Shown piece after piece: positions 1 to 11,514 of a stretch of DNA of 64,000 nt (the first letter of the stretch is position 1; the number at the start of each line of letters is the position of its first letter). A model generated the notes under the pieces. It saw only the letters and a program-made list of their open reading frames with translations, was not told where the DNA came from and ran no database searches. A program made the translations under genes and the position numbers. The DNA is taken from contig RCNN01000127.1 in assembly GCA_003667245.1 (NCBI GenBank), positions 1 to 64,000 on the forward strand. The letters run 5' to 3'. The stretch comes from Heterostelium multicystogenum. Its lineage: Eukaryota; Evosea; Eumycetozoa; Acytosteliales; Acytosteliaceae.

Positions 1-437
1 TATAAAAAAAGAAAATATTCTATTTAATAAAATTTCTTTTTGTAATGATTAAGATCCAATAAATCTCTGAATTTAAATTTATATATTTATATATTTATGA
101 TTTACTGTTGGTTATATTGATGATATATATTTAAGAAATGAATGTCAAAAAAGGTGATGATTATTATTAAATATTTAAATTGGTTTCTTATAGAATTATA
201 TTAATTTATTATTATTATTAAATTAAATTATATTGATGTGTTGTTATTAATTTAGTTAAATTATCAATTGCTAAAAATGTAATTAATATTAAATAGTAAC
301 AATGATTTTGGTGTAAAAGAGATGAAAAAGAGAGTTGTTTAAAACAATAGAATAATTTTTTTGAAGTTGGTTATTATTGTTGTGGTTTGTTTTGCATAGG
401 ATGTTTATTTTAATAATAAAATAATAATAAATAAATT
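1..437. other. AT-rich spacer at window edge
   Basis: Very AT-rich sequence with ATT/TAA runs. I see no open frame, RNA gene or repeat family in it. Confidence 0.5.
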
Positions 438-791
438 ATGTTCCAATTTATTTTTTTATATTTAATCTTACTATTAATATCGATTTGTTGTTTTTTATTT
501 TTTATTTATTATAGTAAAGTTAAAGTTAAGGTTGTTGCTGGGTGTAGAATAGTAATGCAAGTGTCAATTGGGAGCAAAGCCCACACCCTATTAGAGCAGT
601 CGAAATATACAAATCTTATTGGAAAATACACCACAAATATTATTTATAGTTTAATGTTAGCTAGCGTGGAAGCACACCACTTGGTAAATGACATTATTAA
701 ACTTGAAAAAGCACACAGCCTTTTACAGTTTCTAGTTGTTTTTTTGAAGTTTAATCAAACCCCCACATTTAATTTAACAAATGTAACTTGA
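438..791 (+). CDS. Hypothetical 117-residue protein
   Basis: An uninterrupted frame of 117 residues in DNA where stop codons are very frequent, with a local rise in G+C from about 530 to 720. The first 26 residues are hydrophobic and could be a signal anchor; the rest is mixed with a hydrophobic end. I do not recognise a family and see no introns. The length in this base context argues mildly for real coding, but codon use is not decisive and it could be chance. Confidence 0.3.
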   Translation: MFQFIFLYLILLLISICCFLFFIYYSKVKVKVVAGCRIVMQVSIGSKAHTLLEQSKYTNLIGKYTTNIIYSLMLASVEAHHLVNDIIKLEKAHSLLQFLVVFLKFNQTPTFNLTNVT

Positions 792-1151
792 CATCAGACA
801 GTATTTAACACGTTATCAATTAAGTAATCTTATTGTAAGATGTCATTTAACAAAGATATAAATAAAAACTATCTCCACCAGAGGGATGATAATTGCTATT
901 TTTGGTTTATGCCAATAAAAATGCCAAATAAATAACTCAATAACACACAACTTACAATGAAATTAAAATTAATATTCGTATTTGGACTTTAACGAATTTC
1001 GTTAAATAACCTCTTCAGGGCTGTTTGGATTTGCAGAGTGAAGTTAGAGAACTGTCTGACAACAACAAAACCAAACAAACTACACTATTCTTACCATTTG
1101 ATTATCTTGAATTATCTCTTTTGTATCTTTTGTTTTATTTGTTGGTTCGTT
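792..1151. other. Spacer with a 19-bp palindrome
   Basis: Non-coding as far as can be seen. It contains a near-perfect palindrome at 988-1006 (arms TTTAACGAA / TTCGTTAAA, one-base centre). The palindrome lies close to the 3' end of the minus-strand gene that follows. Confidence 0.45.
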
Positions 1152-1737
1152 TTATCTGCTGGATGGTGGTGATGATGTTGATGGTTCTTTGATAAAACTA
1201 CGGTGGATGAGATAGCAGTTGAATGCGGTGATTTTGAGGTCGACTACCAAGAGGTAGAGTGCGCTGAATCCAGCTTGAAGTTTGAGGTAGTTCAAGACGG
1301 TTGGCAAAATGAGGTAGAATCAAGACGGAGAATGATGAGCTGGCTGCGGCGGCCAAGAAGTCGTTGAACATCGAGACGATAGATTTGCTGCTGTGCTCTT
1401 GGAGGTAACACGACGTGCCGATGCCAAAAAGCAAAACGATGGCAATGGTGTGTGCGCAGTTGACGTGTCGATTGAAGTGATCCGAGCAGTTGTGAGCCGT
1501 CAAACTCCAATGGGAGTGCACCAACCCAGAGCGAAAAGATACGTGGAACGACATCGGCGATGGCCCAGCCAAGACCGTACCAACGCCACGCACTTCCTTT
1601 GGTGCATGAGACATCTGCAACAAGTATATAAATAGAAACAAATCGATTAAAACATTGACCAATCTGACCAATTCTTGCAACACACCTGAAGATGGTCGAA
1701 TCAAACGATGGCAAAAAAAGTAGCTAGAAAACATCAT
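1152..1737 (-). CDS. Putative multi-pass membrane protein, frame-broken
   Basis: Read on the minus strand, a short first exon (about 1737-1687, beginning MMFSSYFF) ends at a GT donor. An acceptor TTGTTGCAG near 1615 opens the next exon. Three hydrophobic stretches then appear in three different frames: one around GLGWAIADVVPRIFSLWVGA, one around TIAIVLLFGIG, and a last one around YLILPTVLNYLKLQAGFSAL. The last continues to a Ser/Pro-rich tail ending PPSSR and a TAA at 1152. G+C is much higher than in the flanks. The product looks like an integral membrane protein with several helices. I do not recognise the family. At least two one-base breaks are needed, so it is either sequencing error or a decayed gene. 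Confidence 0.45.
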
Positions 1738-2372
1738 CTTTGCTAGTTGTGTTAAGACATTACAATGAATCCATATCCAATTGTTGACAATGATTTAAAT
1801 TCACCACTATATGATTGATTTCAAAAGCGCATTCATATGATAAAATGATAAGTATACATCATCGTCATCTGCTAATCCTCAATCATCTAGAATGTTGATC
1901 AATCAACGATCATCAACAAACACAGATAACATTTACAAAAAAACATACACTTTTGTTGATTATTAAAGCTATATATAATGGAATATATGTGATGGATATA
2001 CACAACTCAAAAAGTGCAATACTGTCATGTCTCTTTTCTTTATACTATGTATTATAAAATATGTATGTGTATATGTATATATCTCAAGGTGAGAACTGAT
2101 CGATCGAATTTGACCACAATTCTATGCACTCACTGACACCTACTGTCTGCAATAAAAACTTTTAAAAGAAGTTCAATAGCACATGATACACCCTTTCCCC
2201 CACATTCCAAATGTAAATTTTTGAAAAAGTGTCGATTTTTAAAATTTCATTAATTGGTGGATTCAGTTGAAGAGTGAATACATTAATGTTGTTTTTGTTG
2301 TCCATCTTGTTGCTTTTGTTGTTTTGATTTAGATTATATAATAATAGTAGTAAGAAACAAGAGCATTTAGAA
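1738..2372. other. Spacer between divergent genes
   Basis: AT-rich, between the minus-strand membrane-protein gene and SF1. A 17-codon plus-strand ORF starts at 1765 (MNPYPIVDN...). It might be an upstream ORF, but nothing else supports it. Confidence 0.4.
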
Positions 2373-3915
2373 ATGGCAGTTGAGCAAATGGATAATGGCG
2401 CAGAGTTTGACGATGAGGATGAATTCTTTGACAGATTAATGAGATTCAAAATGACTATGAACGTGGAAGACAAGAAATAGAGATGAGATAAAAGAGGAAA
2501 AGAGAAACTAGAAAGATAGTGAAGGATCCCGAGAAAAACTCAGTTTGGTTTGCCAGGTGTACCAAAGACATTGCCACCTGGGTCTGACAGATGACCAACT
2601 TGCATCCTTAATCAGTAAGTAATAGAATGTTAACCAACTACTTCTCATGCACGAGATGTGATAACTAACTTATTGTAATTGTGAGTATAGTTCGTATCAG
2701 AATTGAAGAAATTACAAAAAAGTTGACAACTGGACCAATAGATATTGATACTAAAGACGACAGATCAAGATCACCAACCCCAGTCTATGACAATACAGGT
2801 AAAAGAACCAATACCAGAGAACAGAGAGCCAAAGATAAACTTAAGTAAAGAAAGACACAATCTTATTACTCAGGCACAACAGATCAATCCTCTATTTAGA
2901 GTAAGTATAGTGTTATTTTAGACGTTCATTTCATTGTCTAACTTGTGTTAATTACATATTTAGCCTCCAGCAGATTAAACCACCAAACGAAAAGAAAACA
3001 ATGAAGATTATATACCGGTGAAACAGTATCCGGACTACAATTTCATTGGATTGATTATTGGACCAAGAGGTAACACTCAAAAGAAAGATGGAAAAGGAGA
3101 GTGGAGCAAAGATTGCTATTCGTGGAAAGGGTTCAATGAAAGATGGAAAATCAACAAAACCACAATACAATGAGAACGACGAGTTGCATGTGCTTCTTAC
3201 TGGTGACACCCAGGGAGCAGCAGAAAAAGGCTGCCGTACTGGTACGACAGTACTTGGTGCCCGTCGAAGAGGGTAAAAACGAACACAAGCGTCAGCAACT
3301 TAGAGAACTGGCAGAGATGAATGGAACACTCAGAGAGCGTCCCACTTTCTTTGGAGGTGGAAAGAGTTTGGCAACCAGTAGAAATCAAATGTATTCACTG
3401 TGGCGGAAATTTCACATCCTTCAAGCGATTGTCCACTCAAGGGACAAGACCACAACTTGCACATTATCGAAGCAGAATATCTTAAGTTTATTGATGAGAT
3501 TAAAGATCTGATCGACCTCAACATCAAGTCTGATCCATATGACGAACTAAAGGCAAATATCGCCAACAATGGAAATGTACAGAATGATAAAATCAATACC
3601 AACAGCAACAATCATCTAATTAACAGTCTAAACCAATGAACCAATACAACCAATACCAACAACATTTCATCCCAACCTATGACCAAACAGCAGCAACAAC
3701 ATTGGAATCACCAACAAGGAGGATATCAACAACAACAATCATGGAATCACCAACAATCCAAACACTACAATCAATCAAACAATTCATCTCCATACGGGCC
3801 AGGCGGAAACAACAATTCATCGCCATACGGGCCACAATCCGGATCATACTATTATCACTTCACTTGCCAAAACCAACTAATTATTATAAAACTAATATTT
3901 TTATCAATTAATTAA
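2373..3915 (+). CDS. sf1: Splicing factor 1 / branchpoint-binding protein
   Basis: Binds the intron branch point during early spliceosome assembly in the nucleus. In order: an acidic N-terminus, the SF1 N-terminal signature ([18 protein letters not shown] after removing one base), a KH/QUA2 domain starting [20 protein letters not shown], a zinc knuckle readable as [15 protein letters not shown], and a Q/N-rich tail. Two introns are visible: 2615-2690 (GTAAGT...TAG) and 2901-2963. The family assignment is firm. The frame is broken at least five times (near 2580, 2975, 3010, 3085 and 3405), each repaired by one base, with conserved residues on both sides. An essential protein so broken but not mutated suggests poor local sequence quality. 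The start at 2373 is the first ATG of the acidic N-terminus; the exact C-terminus is uncertain. Confidence 0.85.
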
Positions 3916-4312
3916 ATACCAGTACTAACCAAATCAATCATTCAAAATAAATAAATGTTATTTGTATTAAAGTAATACTATAACATCGTATCTATATATA
4001 AAGTTGTTCAGTAGTATTATATATATTGTTGTTTACATTTACAATTCGTATTGTTGTTGTTTTAATTAAAATGATACATATGTTTGGGATTTCCTATTAC
4101 TGAGTTATGTTTGGCTCATGTCGTGTTGTTGGTACTGCAGTTGTCATCGCAGTTTAAAGTTGTTTGTGATGATATGAATAAACCTATTCAATCCACGTTC
4201 TATCTATAAATAACATGTGATTATTTGTTTCTAAGAGTGTATTGCCATGCCGTTTGAGTGAATGCTGTATGTATGTATTGTATCGATGTATTTTAGTTGA
4301 TAATATCACACG
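3916..4312. other. Spacer between convergent genes
   Basis: AT-rich 3' flanks of SF1 (+) and the MOB gene (-), with AATAAA-like signals. Nothing else seen. Confidence 0.4.
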
Positions 4313-5311
4313 TTAATCCTTTCTACCGTTGATCTTATCGATTAGATGTTGCAATGGCGCCATTTCCTTCTTATCAACCAAATTGAATTCTTTGATAAAC
4401 AAATAGAAGTGCTATAATCACGGTTGATTGTTTGAATTAGTTCATTATCCGAATATGTGATTAACAATCTCTATCTTCTTACTCTAAAGCATGTATTTAA
4501 ATGTGCCTCTACTCCTAATGGACCTACTCTATCCATGTGTGAATAATAAATATGTGCATACACTCTAAACAATCTTTTAAATATAGTCTTTACAGTTGGT
4601 AGGAAATTCTTTGGCATTTCCGCTTCTATATATATATATTATTAATCAAGTGGAATGTTAACAGGTGGTCGAATCTAGTTATGCGCTTCGTTTGTACAAA
4701 TACAAACCTTGTTTCAATGGGAATATCTCTTCATCTTCAAGAGTACTCTGTATCCAAGTCATTAGATAATCGATATAAACAGGTGCAGAGACTCTCACAG
4801 GCTTTTTATTGTCTTTACCATCTTGCCCAAAGGAACTCATATTGAGGTCCTGCAGACATTACAGGACACACCTTTGTTGTACAAAACTCAGTGATTGATC
4901 CGTACAAAAGATTAGCTTGATTGAAAAAGTCTATAGCTATAATTATTTTATGATCGGCAATAACATGTTAGATTGACCATTCAATGAAAACAGTATTGAC
5001 TCTACTCTGACTAGCTAGACTGTTTTCTAGTCTGCGTCGACGTCTCCCACTACGATTACTACTTAGTAACATACTATTTACAGCTAACCACTCGTGTAGT
5101 GTTTCATTGGGTGGTAATTTGATTGCATCTCTCAGATCACCCGATCCAAGTGTTTCTTTAATCTTTTGGTGTAGTTCATATTGCTTTGTACCCTTTTTAA
5201 TCGATTTCTTTGGCTTAAATGTTTGTGCTTCGATCCACTGTATTTAAAAGTTAGTCTTTCAATTCAAACAAACCTCTAACATTATAGACTACTTACAATA
5301 TTTTTAAACAT
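4313..5311 (-). CDS. mob1: MOB1-type kinase activator (five exons)
   Basis: Co-activator of NDR/LATS kinases in the Hippo / mitotic-exit network, cytoplasmic. Exons on the minus strand: 5311-5297 (only 15 nt, MFKNI), 5237-5075, 4936-4708, 4625-4483 and 4411-4313. All junctions are GT-AG; one donor is GTTTGT. The spliced protein is about 215 residues, the usual MOB1 length. It shows [51 protein letters not shown]-x3-CPVMSAG and the zinc-binding H/H pair in [12 protein letters not shown]. The Cys pair plus this His pair form the MOB zinc site. One surplus base near 4824 (WADG) breaks exon 3. Dictyostelids have several MOB genes; this is the MOB1A/B class, but the exact paralogue is not assigned. 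Confidence 0.88.
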
Positions 5312-5879
5312 TTTTATGTGATATGATATGATATATTATTACTATACAAATAAATAGAAAACTTTAACTTTCTTTCTTTTAAATAGATTAAACTAAACAA
5401 AACAAACTCTAACTAATAAATTAAACTTATTATATAATTTTGAAACTATAGTTTTCTTAATTGATATAATAATAATAATAACTTTTGAAATAATAATAAT
5501 ATACAAATAGATAGGTTTTAAAATAAATAAATAAAATTGTATCTTTACTTTTTCTTTGATTTATTTCTTTCAATATATTAAACATCTAGCAATCAAGCAA
5601 TCAGCCAATCAATCAAACAGGAACACTAAAACTGCGCAAAAAATGTGTTTTGATAAATTTTAGTTATTGATTTTTTGAGTAGTGGGTGTACCTCTGTTCA
5701 ACATAATATCTTTTTAGTTGGTTGTTGGAATTTCACACCCATCCATCTTTCCACACAACAATCAACAAAACCCTGGCAAAAATACCAAAGAAATAACAAT
5801 TTTAAATAGAATCAATCGAAATTGATTAAATTATTATTATTATTATTTGATTTATTTATATTATTATTGTTATTGAGTT
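5312..5879. other. AT-rich spacer between two minus-strand genes
   Basis: Upstream flank of the MOB gene, with runs of AAT/TTA. No further feature seen. Confidence 0.4.
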
Positions 5880-6844
5880 TTATCCCATTATCTCTCTGGC
5901 CTTTTCATATAGTACGAAACAGGCGGCGTTGGCGGGGAATGAACGAATGAAGCATGGGGTGAAACCTTTGTAGAATCCTGCTACTCCTTGTTGTTTATAG
6001 ATCTTTGATGCACAGTCGAGCATGTTGGCGTAACGACGCTGGCTTGGGATGATGCTGTCGGTCTGGATCGATGACTTGGATGACATCGACTGGGTAGGTG
6101 AGTGTCCAGTAGGACATACCACCAATACACCAGCCAACATGACCTTCCATTGCTGGCAATTGGTCAAGACGCTGACCGTCTTGCAAGAACATACGACGTG
6201 ACAACTCGTAGACACCAAAGTAGGTGGCGTTGGCTGGGACAATCACGCAAAAGTGTTGCTCCAAGTCCTTGATAGACGCCACGCAAACCACGTTGTTGGA
6301 AGATCTTGGTTGCACAGTCCATCAAACCATTGTATTGTTTGTTTCCAGCATTATTGTACCTGCAGTTGAGATTTGAACAAGTCGACTGGCGACTCGACAA
6401 ATGCAATAGTGAAACCAGCGATGGCACCAGCTGCGGTCAACTGAAGTACACTCAAGCCGTCACTGTCTCCTTGAATGGCCTTTTTTGCTTGACCGTATGA
6501 CAAGAACATAACTGAGTTCATGACACAAAGTCCAACCAATGGTGAAGCAACACCCTTATATAATCCAGCGAACTAAATGTACATCATACATAACAATCAA
6601 TGATTCTGTTCGACCGTTCAAAGTGATCTCTTCCATATTTACATACACCTTCTTCAGCGATTGTCTTCTTGAGGCAGTCCAATGTACCAGAATAGAGTGG
6701 AGCACCAACTGGCTGTGTTTGAAGTCTGACTTTAATGGTGTCCAAAGGGTGACCTGTGAATACCTGTCCAACTCCACCAATGGATCCAGCCAAGATATCC
6801 TTGACGGCAACCATCAATGGTGATTCTCTTTTATCACTTGACAT
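5880..6844 (-). CDS. Mitochondrial carrier (SLC25 family)
   Basis: Inner-membrane solute exchanger made of three ~100-residue repeats. Each repeat signature is visible: [24 protein letters not shown] and TYPVDVI. The protein starts [10 protein letters not shown] at 6844 and ends KAREIMG at the TAA at 5880. One intron lies at 6573-6646 (donor GTATGT, acceptor TAG), joining IAEEG to FAGLYKG. The overall pattern resembles the carnitine/acylcarnitine and basic amino acid carrier subgroup (SLC25A20/29/45, such as the dictyostelid mcf proteins). The substrate cannot be fixed from sequence. Repeats 2 and 3 are split over three frames (breaks near 6350, 6240 and 6070), most likely sequence errors since both flanks are conserved. 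Confidence 0.82.
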
Positions 6845-6957
6845 TCTATAGCTTTATAATTTTAAAACAACAACAATAAACAGTGATTGTTGAAAGTCAC
6901 TTAAGCAATTTAAAGATTTTTATGATCAAATTTTTTATTTTGTAAGGTTAACAAGGC

Positions 6958-7530
6958 TCGAACACCTGAACAGTCGTTTTTTTTTTTTTTGGTTTTTTTA
7001 TTACAGCCTTGTCCTCGATTGGAGTAGCTACTTCATCGTTTTGACCATCGACTTAAGTATCTATTTCATTCTCTTCTAGATCACTTAATTGTTGATTATC
7101 TACTCTTTGATTGATTGATTTCCATTCTGAGTTAGATAAATTTAATTTAAATGTCTAACAATACATGATGGCGAACAATAGAAATGAAAGGTATCATAAT
7201 ATGCAGAGTATATATAAAGACTATAACCAACATGATTACTACATAATTGATTCTCCTCGCCTAAGAAGCATAATGTATCTGAATCGGGATCCATATTATA
7301 ATTTAAATCCGACTATTGTCATTGCTTCTTGTATTACTCCTTTTAATGTTTATATCAAGTTTATTTTCATTGATAGCTTGTTCTAATATTTTTTTAATAT
7401 CGAGATGACAATAGTTGCCTAACTTTATACTACATTCTATAAGATGACTAGATATATACAGTATATGTATTTCTTTGTGACATAGAGGGCATTGACCTGT
7501 ATAAGATTTCAAGAATGGAAATTGATTCAT
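6958..7530 (-). CDS. Small zinc-finger-like protein, frame-broken
   Basis: The intact N-terminal part (7530-7303) begins MNQFPFLKSYTG and holds CPLC-x14-H-x3-C. That spacing resembles C2HC ubiquitin-binding (UBZ4/Rad18-like) fingers. A second, shifted frame directly downstream (MDPDSDTLCFLGEENQLC...FYCSPSC) carries further Cys/His residues. A third follows with acidic DLEENEID and a basic KKPKKKK tail ending near 6958, with a poly(T) of about 14 in the plus strand at the lysine run. An in-frame TAA sits after EID. The continuity of protein-like sequence across frames suggests one gene with errors. Function unknown. Confidence 0.45.
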
Positions 7531-8052
7531 CTTACGACAACTACAAAAACATTAATTGGTTTAACAACAATTAAGATCCAAACTAATCTCAAAAACAAAA
7601 TCAAAAAAAAACAACAAAATCTAAATATATTTATTTCCTACCCCAATGATTTAAAGTAAAGAACTAGGTAGATATTTTTAAATAATATTTAGATAATCCA
7701 ATTGATTTGATCCAATAAAGAAAATAAAAAGTTCAAAGACAAAGATCACAAATTATAAATTACTTTTTCATAGTTGAATTCCATCAAATGAAATCTCCCC
7801 AAAATATTGGAAATTGTTTATTAACCACTGGTAGAACTTAAATTAATAAGTTATCGGTAAAACTAGTTGTGTGTGTAAATAGATGGACCACAATGAACTA
7901 AACTAATTTGAATTAAAATTTCTTAACTTTTTAATTTGTTTTTTAATATTTTAATATTTTAAATATCTAAAGTTGAGTCAGTTAAATGCGCATCAATATC
8001 GATAATAATAATTTGTTTATTGACAATATAAAATAAGAGTTTATCACAGATA
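7531..8052. other. Spacer between divergent genes
   Basis: AT-rich. Promoter territory for the zinc-finger-like gene (-) and the CHY/RING gene (+). No open frame of note. Confidence 0.4.
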
Positions 8053-9245
8053 ATGGCAGACTATATATCATACAATGTAGGTTGATTGATTGACTCGGTT
8101 GTTTAGGTTGGCATAAGGTTGGGCTGTTGAATGTGGAACTATATGTTTTGTAATTGCGTTCATTAACACTATAGTGATTTAATAATGATAGAATGAGGAA
8201 GATAAGATACTGGGATGTCAGCATTACCCAAGAGGCTGTAGAATCAGAGCAGACTGTTGTGGAAAATGGTTTGTTTGTAGATTCTGCCACAACGAGGCTA
8301 GCAACCACGATATAAACAGATATGCAACAAAGTTCATACAGTGTATGAGATGCGGAAAAGAACAAGAGGTGTCCGAAAAATGTACAGGATGCAACAATGC
8401 TTTTGCCAAGTACTTCTGTCAGTACTGCAAATTCTTTGATGATACACCTGACAAACTTCTTTTCCACTGCGATGGTTGTAAAATTTGTAGAGTTGGAAAC
8501 AGAGATGACTTTAAACATTGTTTTAAATGCAACGTACGTATGCACCACATCACCACCAGCATCATCCAAGCAACTAATATATTCTGTATATATTCAGGGT
8601 TGTCTGCGTTTAGATGGATTTGATAAACACAAATGTTTAGAAAACAAGTTTGAGAAGTGTCCTATCTGTCTTGAGGACATGTTTTACAGTAGAGATCCTT
8701 CGGTTACACTCAAGTGCGGACATGCACTACATTCGAGCTGTTATGATTCGCTTTTGGAATCAAATCAAACCAACTGTCCCATTTGTAAAAAGTAGGAGTA
8801 TACCCCTCAATTGATTATGCTTAAACCATTACTAATCATAGTTCACCTTTACTACATTAGAATTATATATGATACAGTAAATTGGTCTCGATTTGATGAG
8901 ATTATAAGAAGACAGCCAATGCCGGCGGTGTACAAAGGATCTACCTGTTCAATATTTTGCAATGACTGTGAAACTAAATCGTTGAATATAGAATTTCATT
9001 TCCTTGGAAACAAATGTACAAATTCAAATTGTGGAAGCTACAATACAACTATTTTATCAAAAGAAATGAAGATAGACGAAAGTGCAAGAGAGGAGCCAGA
9101 GGCAACATCAAACAACAACAATAATAACAATGCAGAAGGAGAGGAAGACGATGATGATTTTATTGATAGTTTAAGTTATGGCTATGACGAAGATGAAGAT
9201 GAAGACGAAGACCAAGAGGATGAAGAAGACATTTCAATCGACTGA
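8053..9245 (+). CDS. rchy1: CHY/CTCHY/RING ubiquitin ligase (PIRH2/RCHY1-like)
   Basis: E3 ubiquitin ligase of the PIRH2 (RCHY1) class. Exons: 8053-8076 (MADYISYN), 8192-8533, 8598-8791 and 8878-9245; introns of 115, 64 and 86 nt are all GT-AG. Domains in order: CHY zinc finger (LGCQHYPRGCRIRADCCGKW... CRFCHNEA), CTCHY finger (FCQYCKFFDD... CDGCKICRVG), RING-H2 (CPICLEDMF... CGHALHSSCYDSL... CPICKK) and a C-terminal zinc-ribbon-like segment (FCNDCETKS... CTNSNCGSY). It ends in a poly-N and then very acidic Asp/Glu tail, typical of dictyostelid low-complexity additions. The frame is clean throughout. The first exon is inferred from splice signals only. Confidence 0.88.
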
Positions 9246-11514
9246 TCATCTTATTTATTTACAATAAAGTTAAAGTAAAACAACCAATCCATTAAACAGT
9301 GACAGCATGCTAATTTTAAAACAAACCCCAAAACCAATTCCAACAGTTTGGGCATAAATGGGAAAAAGAATGGGAATAAGTGGTTCATCAACAGATTAGA
9401 TTATTTTATAACCTTCTATTTCCTCTACTTTTAAAATAGAAGTTTATTATAGATGTGGACGACGGTCTAATATGAAGATTATAATCGAGATCTTTTTTTT
9501 TAAACTTCACGGAATAACCTATAATCCCGTAAATCTTCAAAAAAATCTGGTCCAAACTGGTAAAAGAAAATCAAAGAGCAAAAACTTTAATTATTCGATC
9601 CAATTTAAAAAACAAAAAACACTACATATTAATGTGGTCTTGAAAGAAGGATGATGTATTTTCCTGGTTTTTTATAAAGTTTGGGTTTTTTTATTATTAA
9701 GGGGGCTTGGTACCCTGCAAACTACTTTAATGTTTGGTCTTCCTACCCACCAACAATTTTCCAAGCCTTTTTAAAAAAAACAAAACAATCAATCACTTCT
9801 AGGGAGTGCTCTTTAACAATTCTTTTTCATAATACCTCATCTCCATAATTGTATATATAATACTCAAACAAATAAATATAAGACCAACAAAGTCCTATCA
9901 AAGAAATAATCAGTTGCAAATAGAAGTTCTTTGTGATATTATTAGTTTAGTTGTGTGGTATATTGAGGAGTAAAAGTAATAGTAGTGGGCGAGTGAGTGA
10001 GAGTTGCAGAAGTGATTAACTAGATACCAAATAACTTTAACAGTCAATCTGTCAAAAGAAAAGATAGACTATACTCTAAATTCAATTCAAACAAAAGGAA
10101 CTACTAGCATCCAACATCAACAATCATTCATAGATCTGTGATTAGATAGCTCACGATCACTTCCATTATTTGATTAGTCAATCAGTCCAACAACCAACAT
10201 CAAACAGTACCAACACACAACTGAATGTTTAAAACAGTATAATAAAACACAGCAGCACAAGCAAAACCAAATCACACAGCGTTTTATTACTTATCCATAT
10301 ACCTTCATTCAATCAGAGTAACTCTCGCTAACAACAATCGCACACAACACAACATAACACACTCAACACAACACACTGATCAAACAATAAATCACACCAA
10401 TAATTTTCAATCATTTTTATCCTTTTTTCCACACTATTTTTCCTCTCTCTTTTTTCTATTTGGTTTTTTGTTAAACCTATACATACAGTATTAATTATCT
10501 CTACAAATTGTTTATACTTCTATCAAATAACATTTATAACACTACTGTTATAACCAATCATTAAATAATTCCTACCTTCTTTTTCATCATCTATATTTAC
10601 TCCCCATATAATAGACAAATAATCTACAAAACCCAAGAAGGTTTCAATCTACTTCTTCATTTATTTATATATTAACAAAAATAATTAAACTTTGCAACAA
10701 CAACAACAAACTATCTATTTGAAATTACTCTTCAAATCTGCAATTTCAAAATATAATTTTATAATTACCATTGTTTGAAACCTTTCCAATTTAATTATTC
10801 ATTTTATCAATTAGTCCAATCCAAACTTATCCTTGTTCTATAGGTATTTATTTTCAGTTTAACTTCAAAAACCAAATTTCTCCAACTTTCCACACCTACA
10901 CTTATTTTTGTATCTGTAATCACCATCCCAACACAATCAACTGTGTAAATTAAACACTCCTTAAACCACTGATATCCAATCATTTTCCAACATTTGTATT
11001 ATTATTATTATTATTAAGAGTAATAGTTTTAAAACAGACATCTATCAGTATTAAAACTAACTGACCAACTAAACCAACAGCAACAATTTTAAACAACAAT
11101 AATAGACAACAAAATTCAAATTCAAAAATTTACATTATAAAGAATAATATTTATAACCTAATCTTCCCCTCTTCCTCTTCTTCTTCTTGTCATAAACCAT
11201 TAACCATCAAAAATTGACTATACAACACAACACTTGTACAGTTTACCACATATAAACCAAAGCAATAACATCGCAAATACCAAATATAAATAAACTGGTC
11301 ATTAATAATAACATAATAACTTTAATAATAGCATATAAATATTGTATAGATAGAATAGCAATAATTATAAGGAATATTAATAAATATAAATAATAGTAGA
11401 AGTAGAAAGTAGTAGTAAGTGAAGTAAGACAAAGTTAGTTTGACAACCTTTATAAAACAAACAACGGGAATCAATCCATCTGAATCAAGTAGAAACAAGA
11501 CCAACAATTAAACA
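9246..11514. other. 2.3 kb spacer with long CA-rich leader
   Basis: From about 9900 onward the plus strand is CA-rich and G-poor, the usual look of dictyostelid 5' leaders, and belongs to the gene at 11515. A 60-codon ORF at 9472-9654 has no family resemblance. A possible hairpin RNA (9701-9772, arms GGCTTGG/CCAAGCC, ending in five T) is reported under findings. Confidence 0.45.

Noticed and set aside
1393..1635. Plus-strand ORF in a G+C-rich patch
   Set aside because: Antisense to the minus-strand membrane-protein gene, which has hydrophobic segments and splice signals.
6943..6975. tRNA-like B box (GTTCGAGCC) on the minus strand
   Set aside because: The flanking five bases do not form a T-stem and no acceptor stem or anticodon arm can be drawn; the segment is better read as the basic C-terminus of a small gene.
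9472..9654. 60-codon ORF, possible transposon remnant
   Set aside because: No transposase or reverse transcriptase motif and no terminal repeats.
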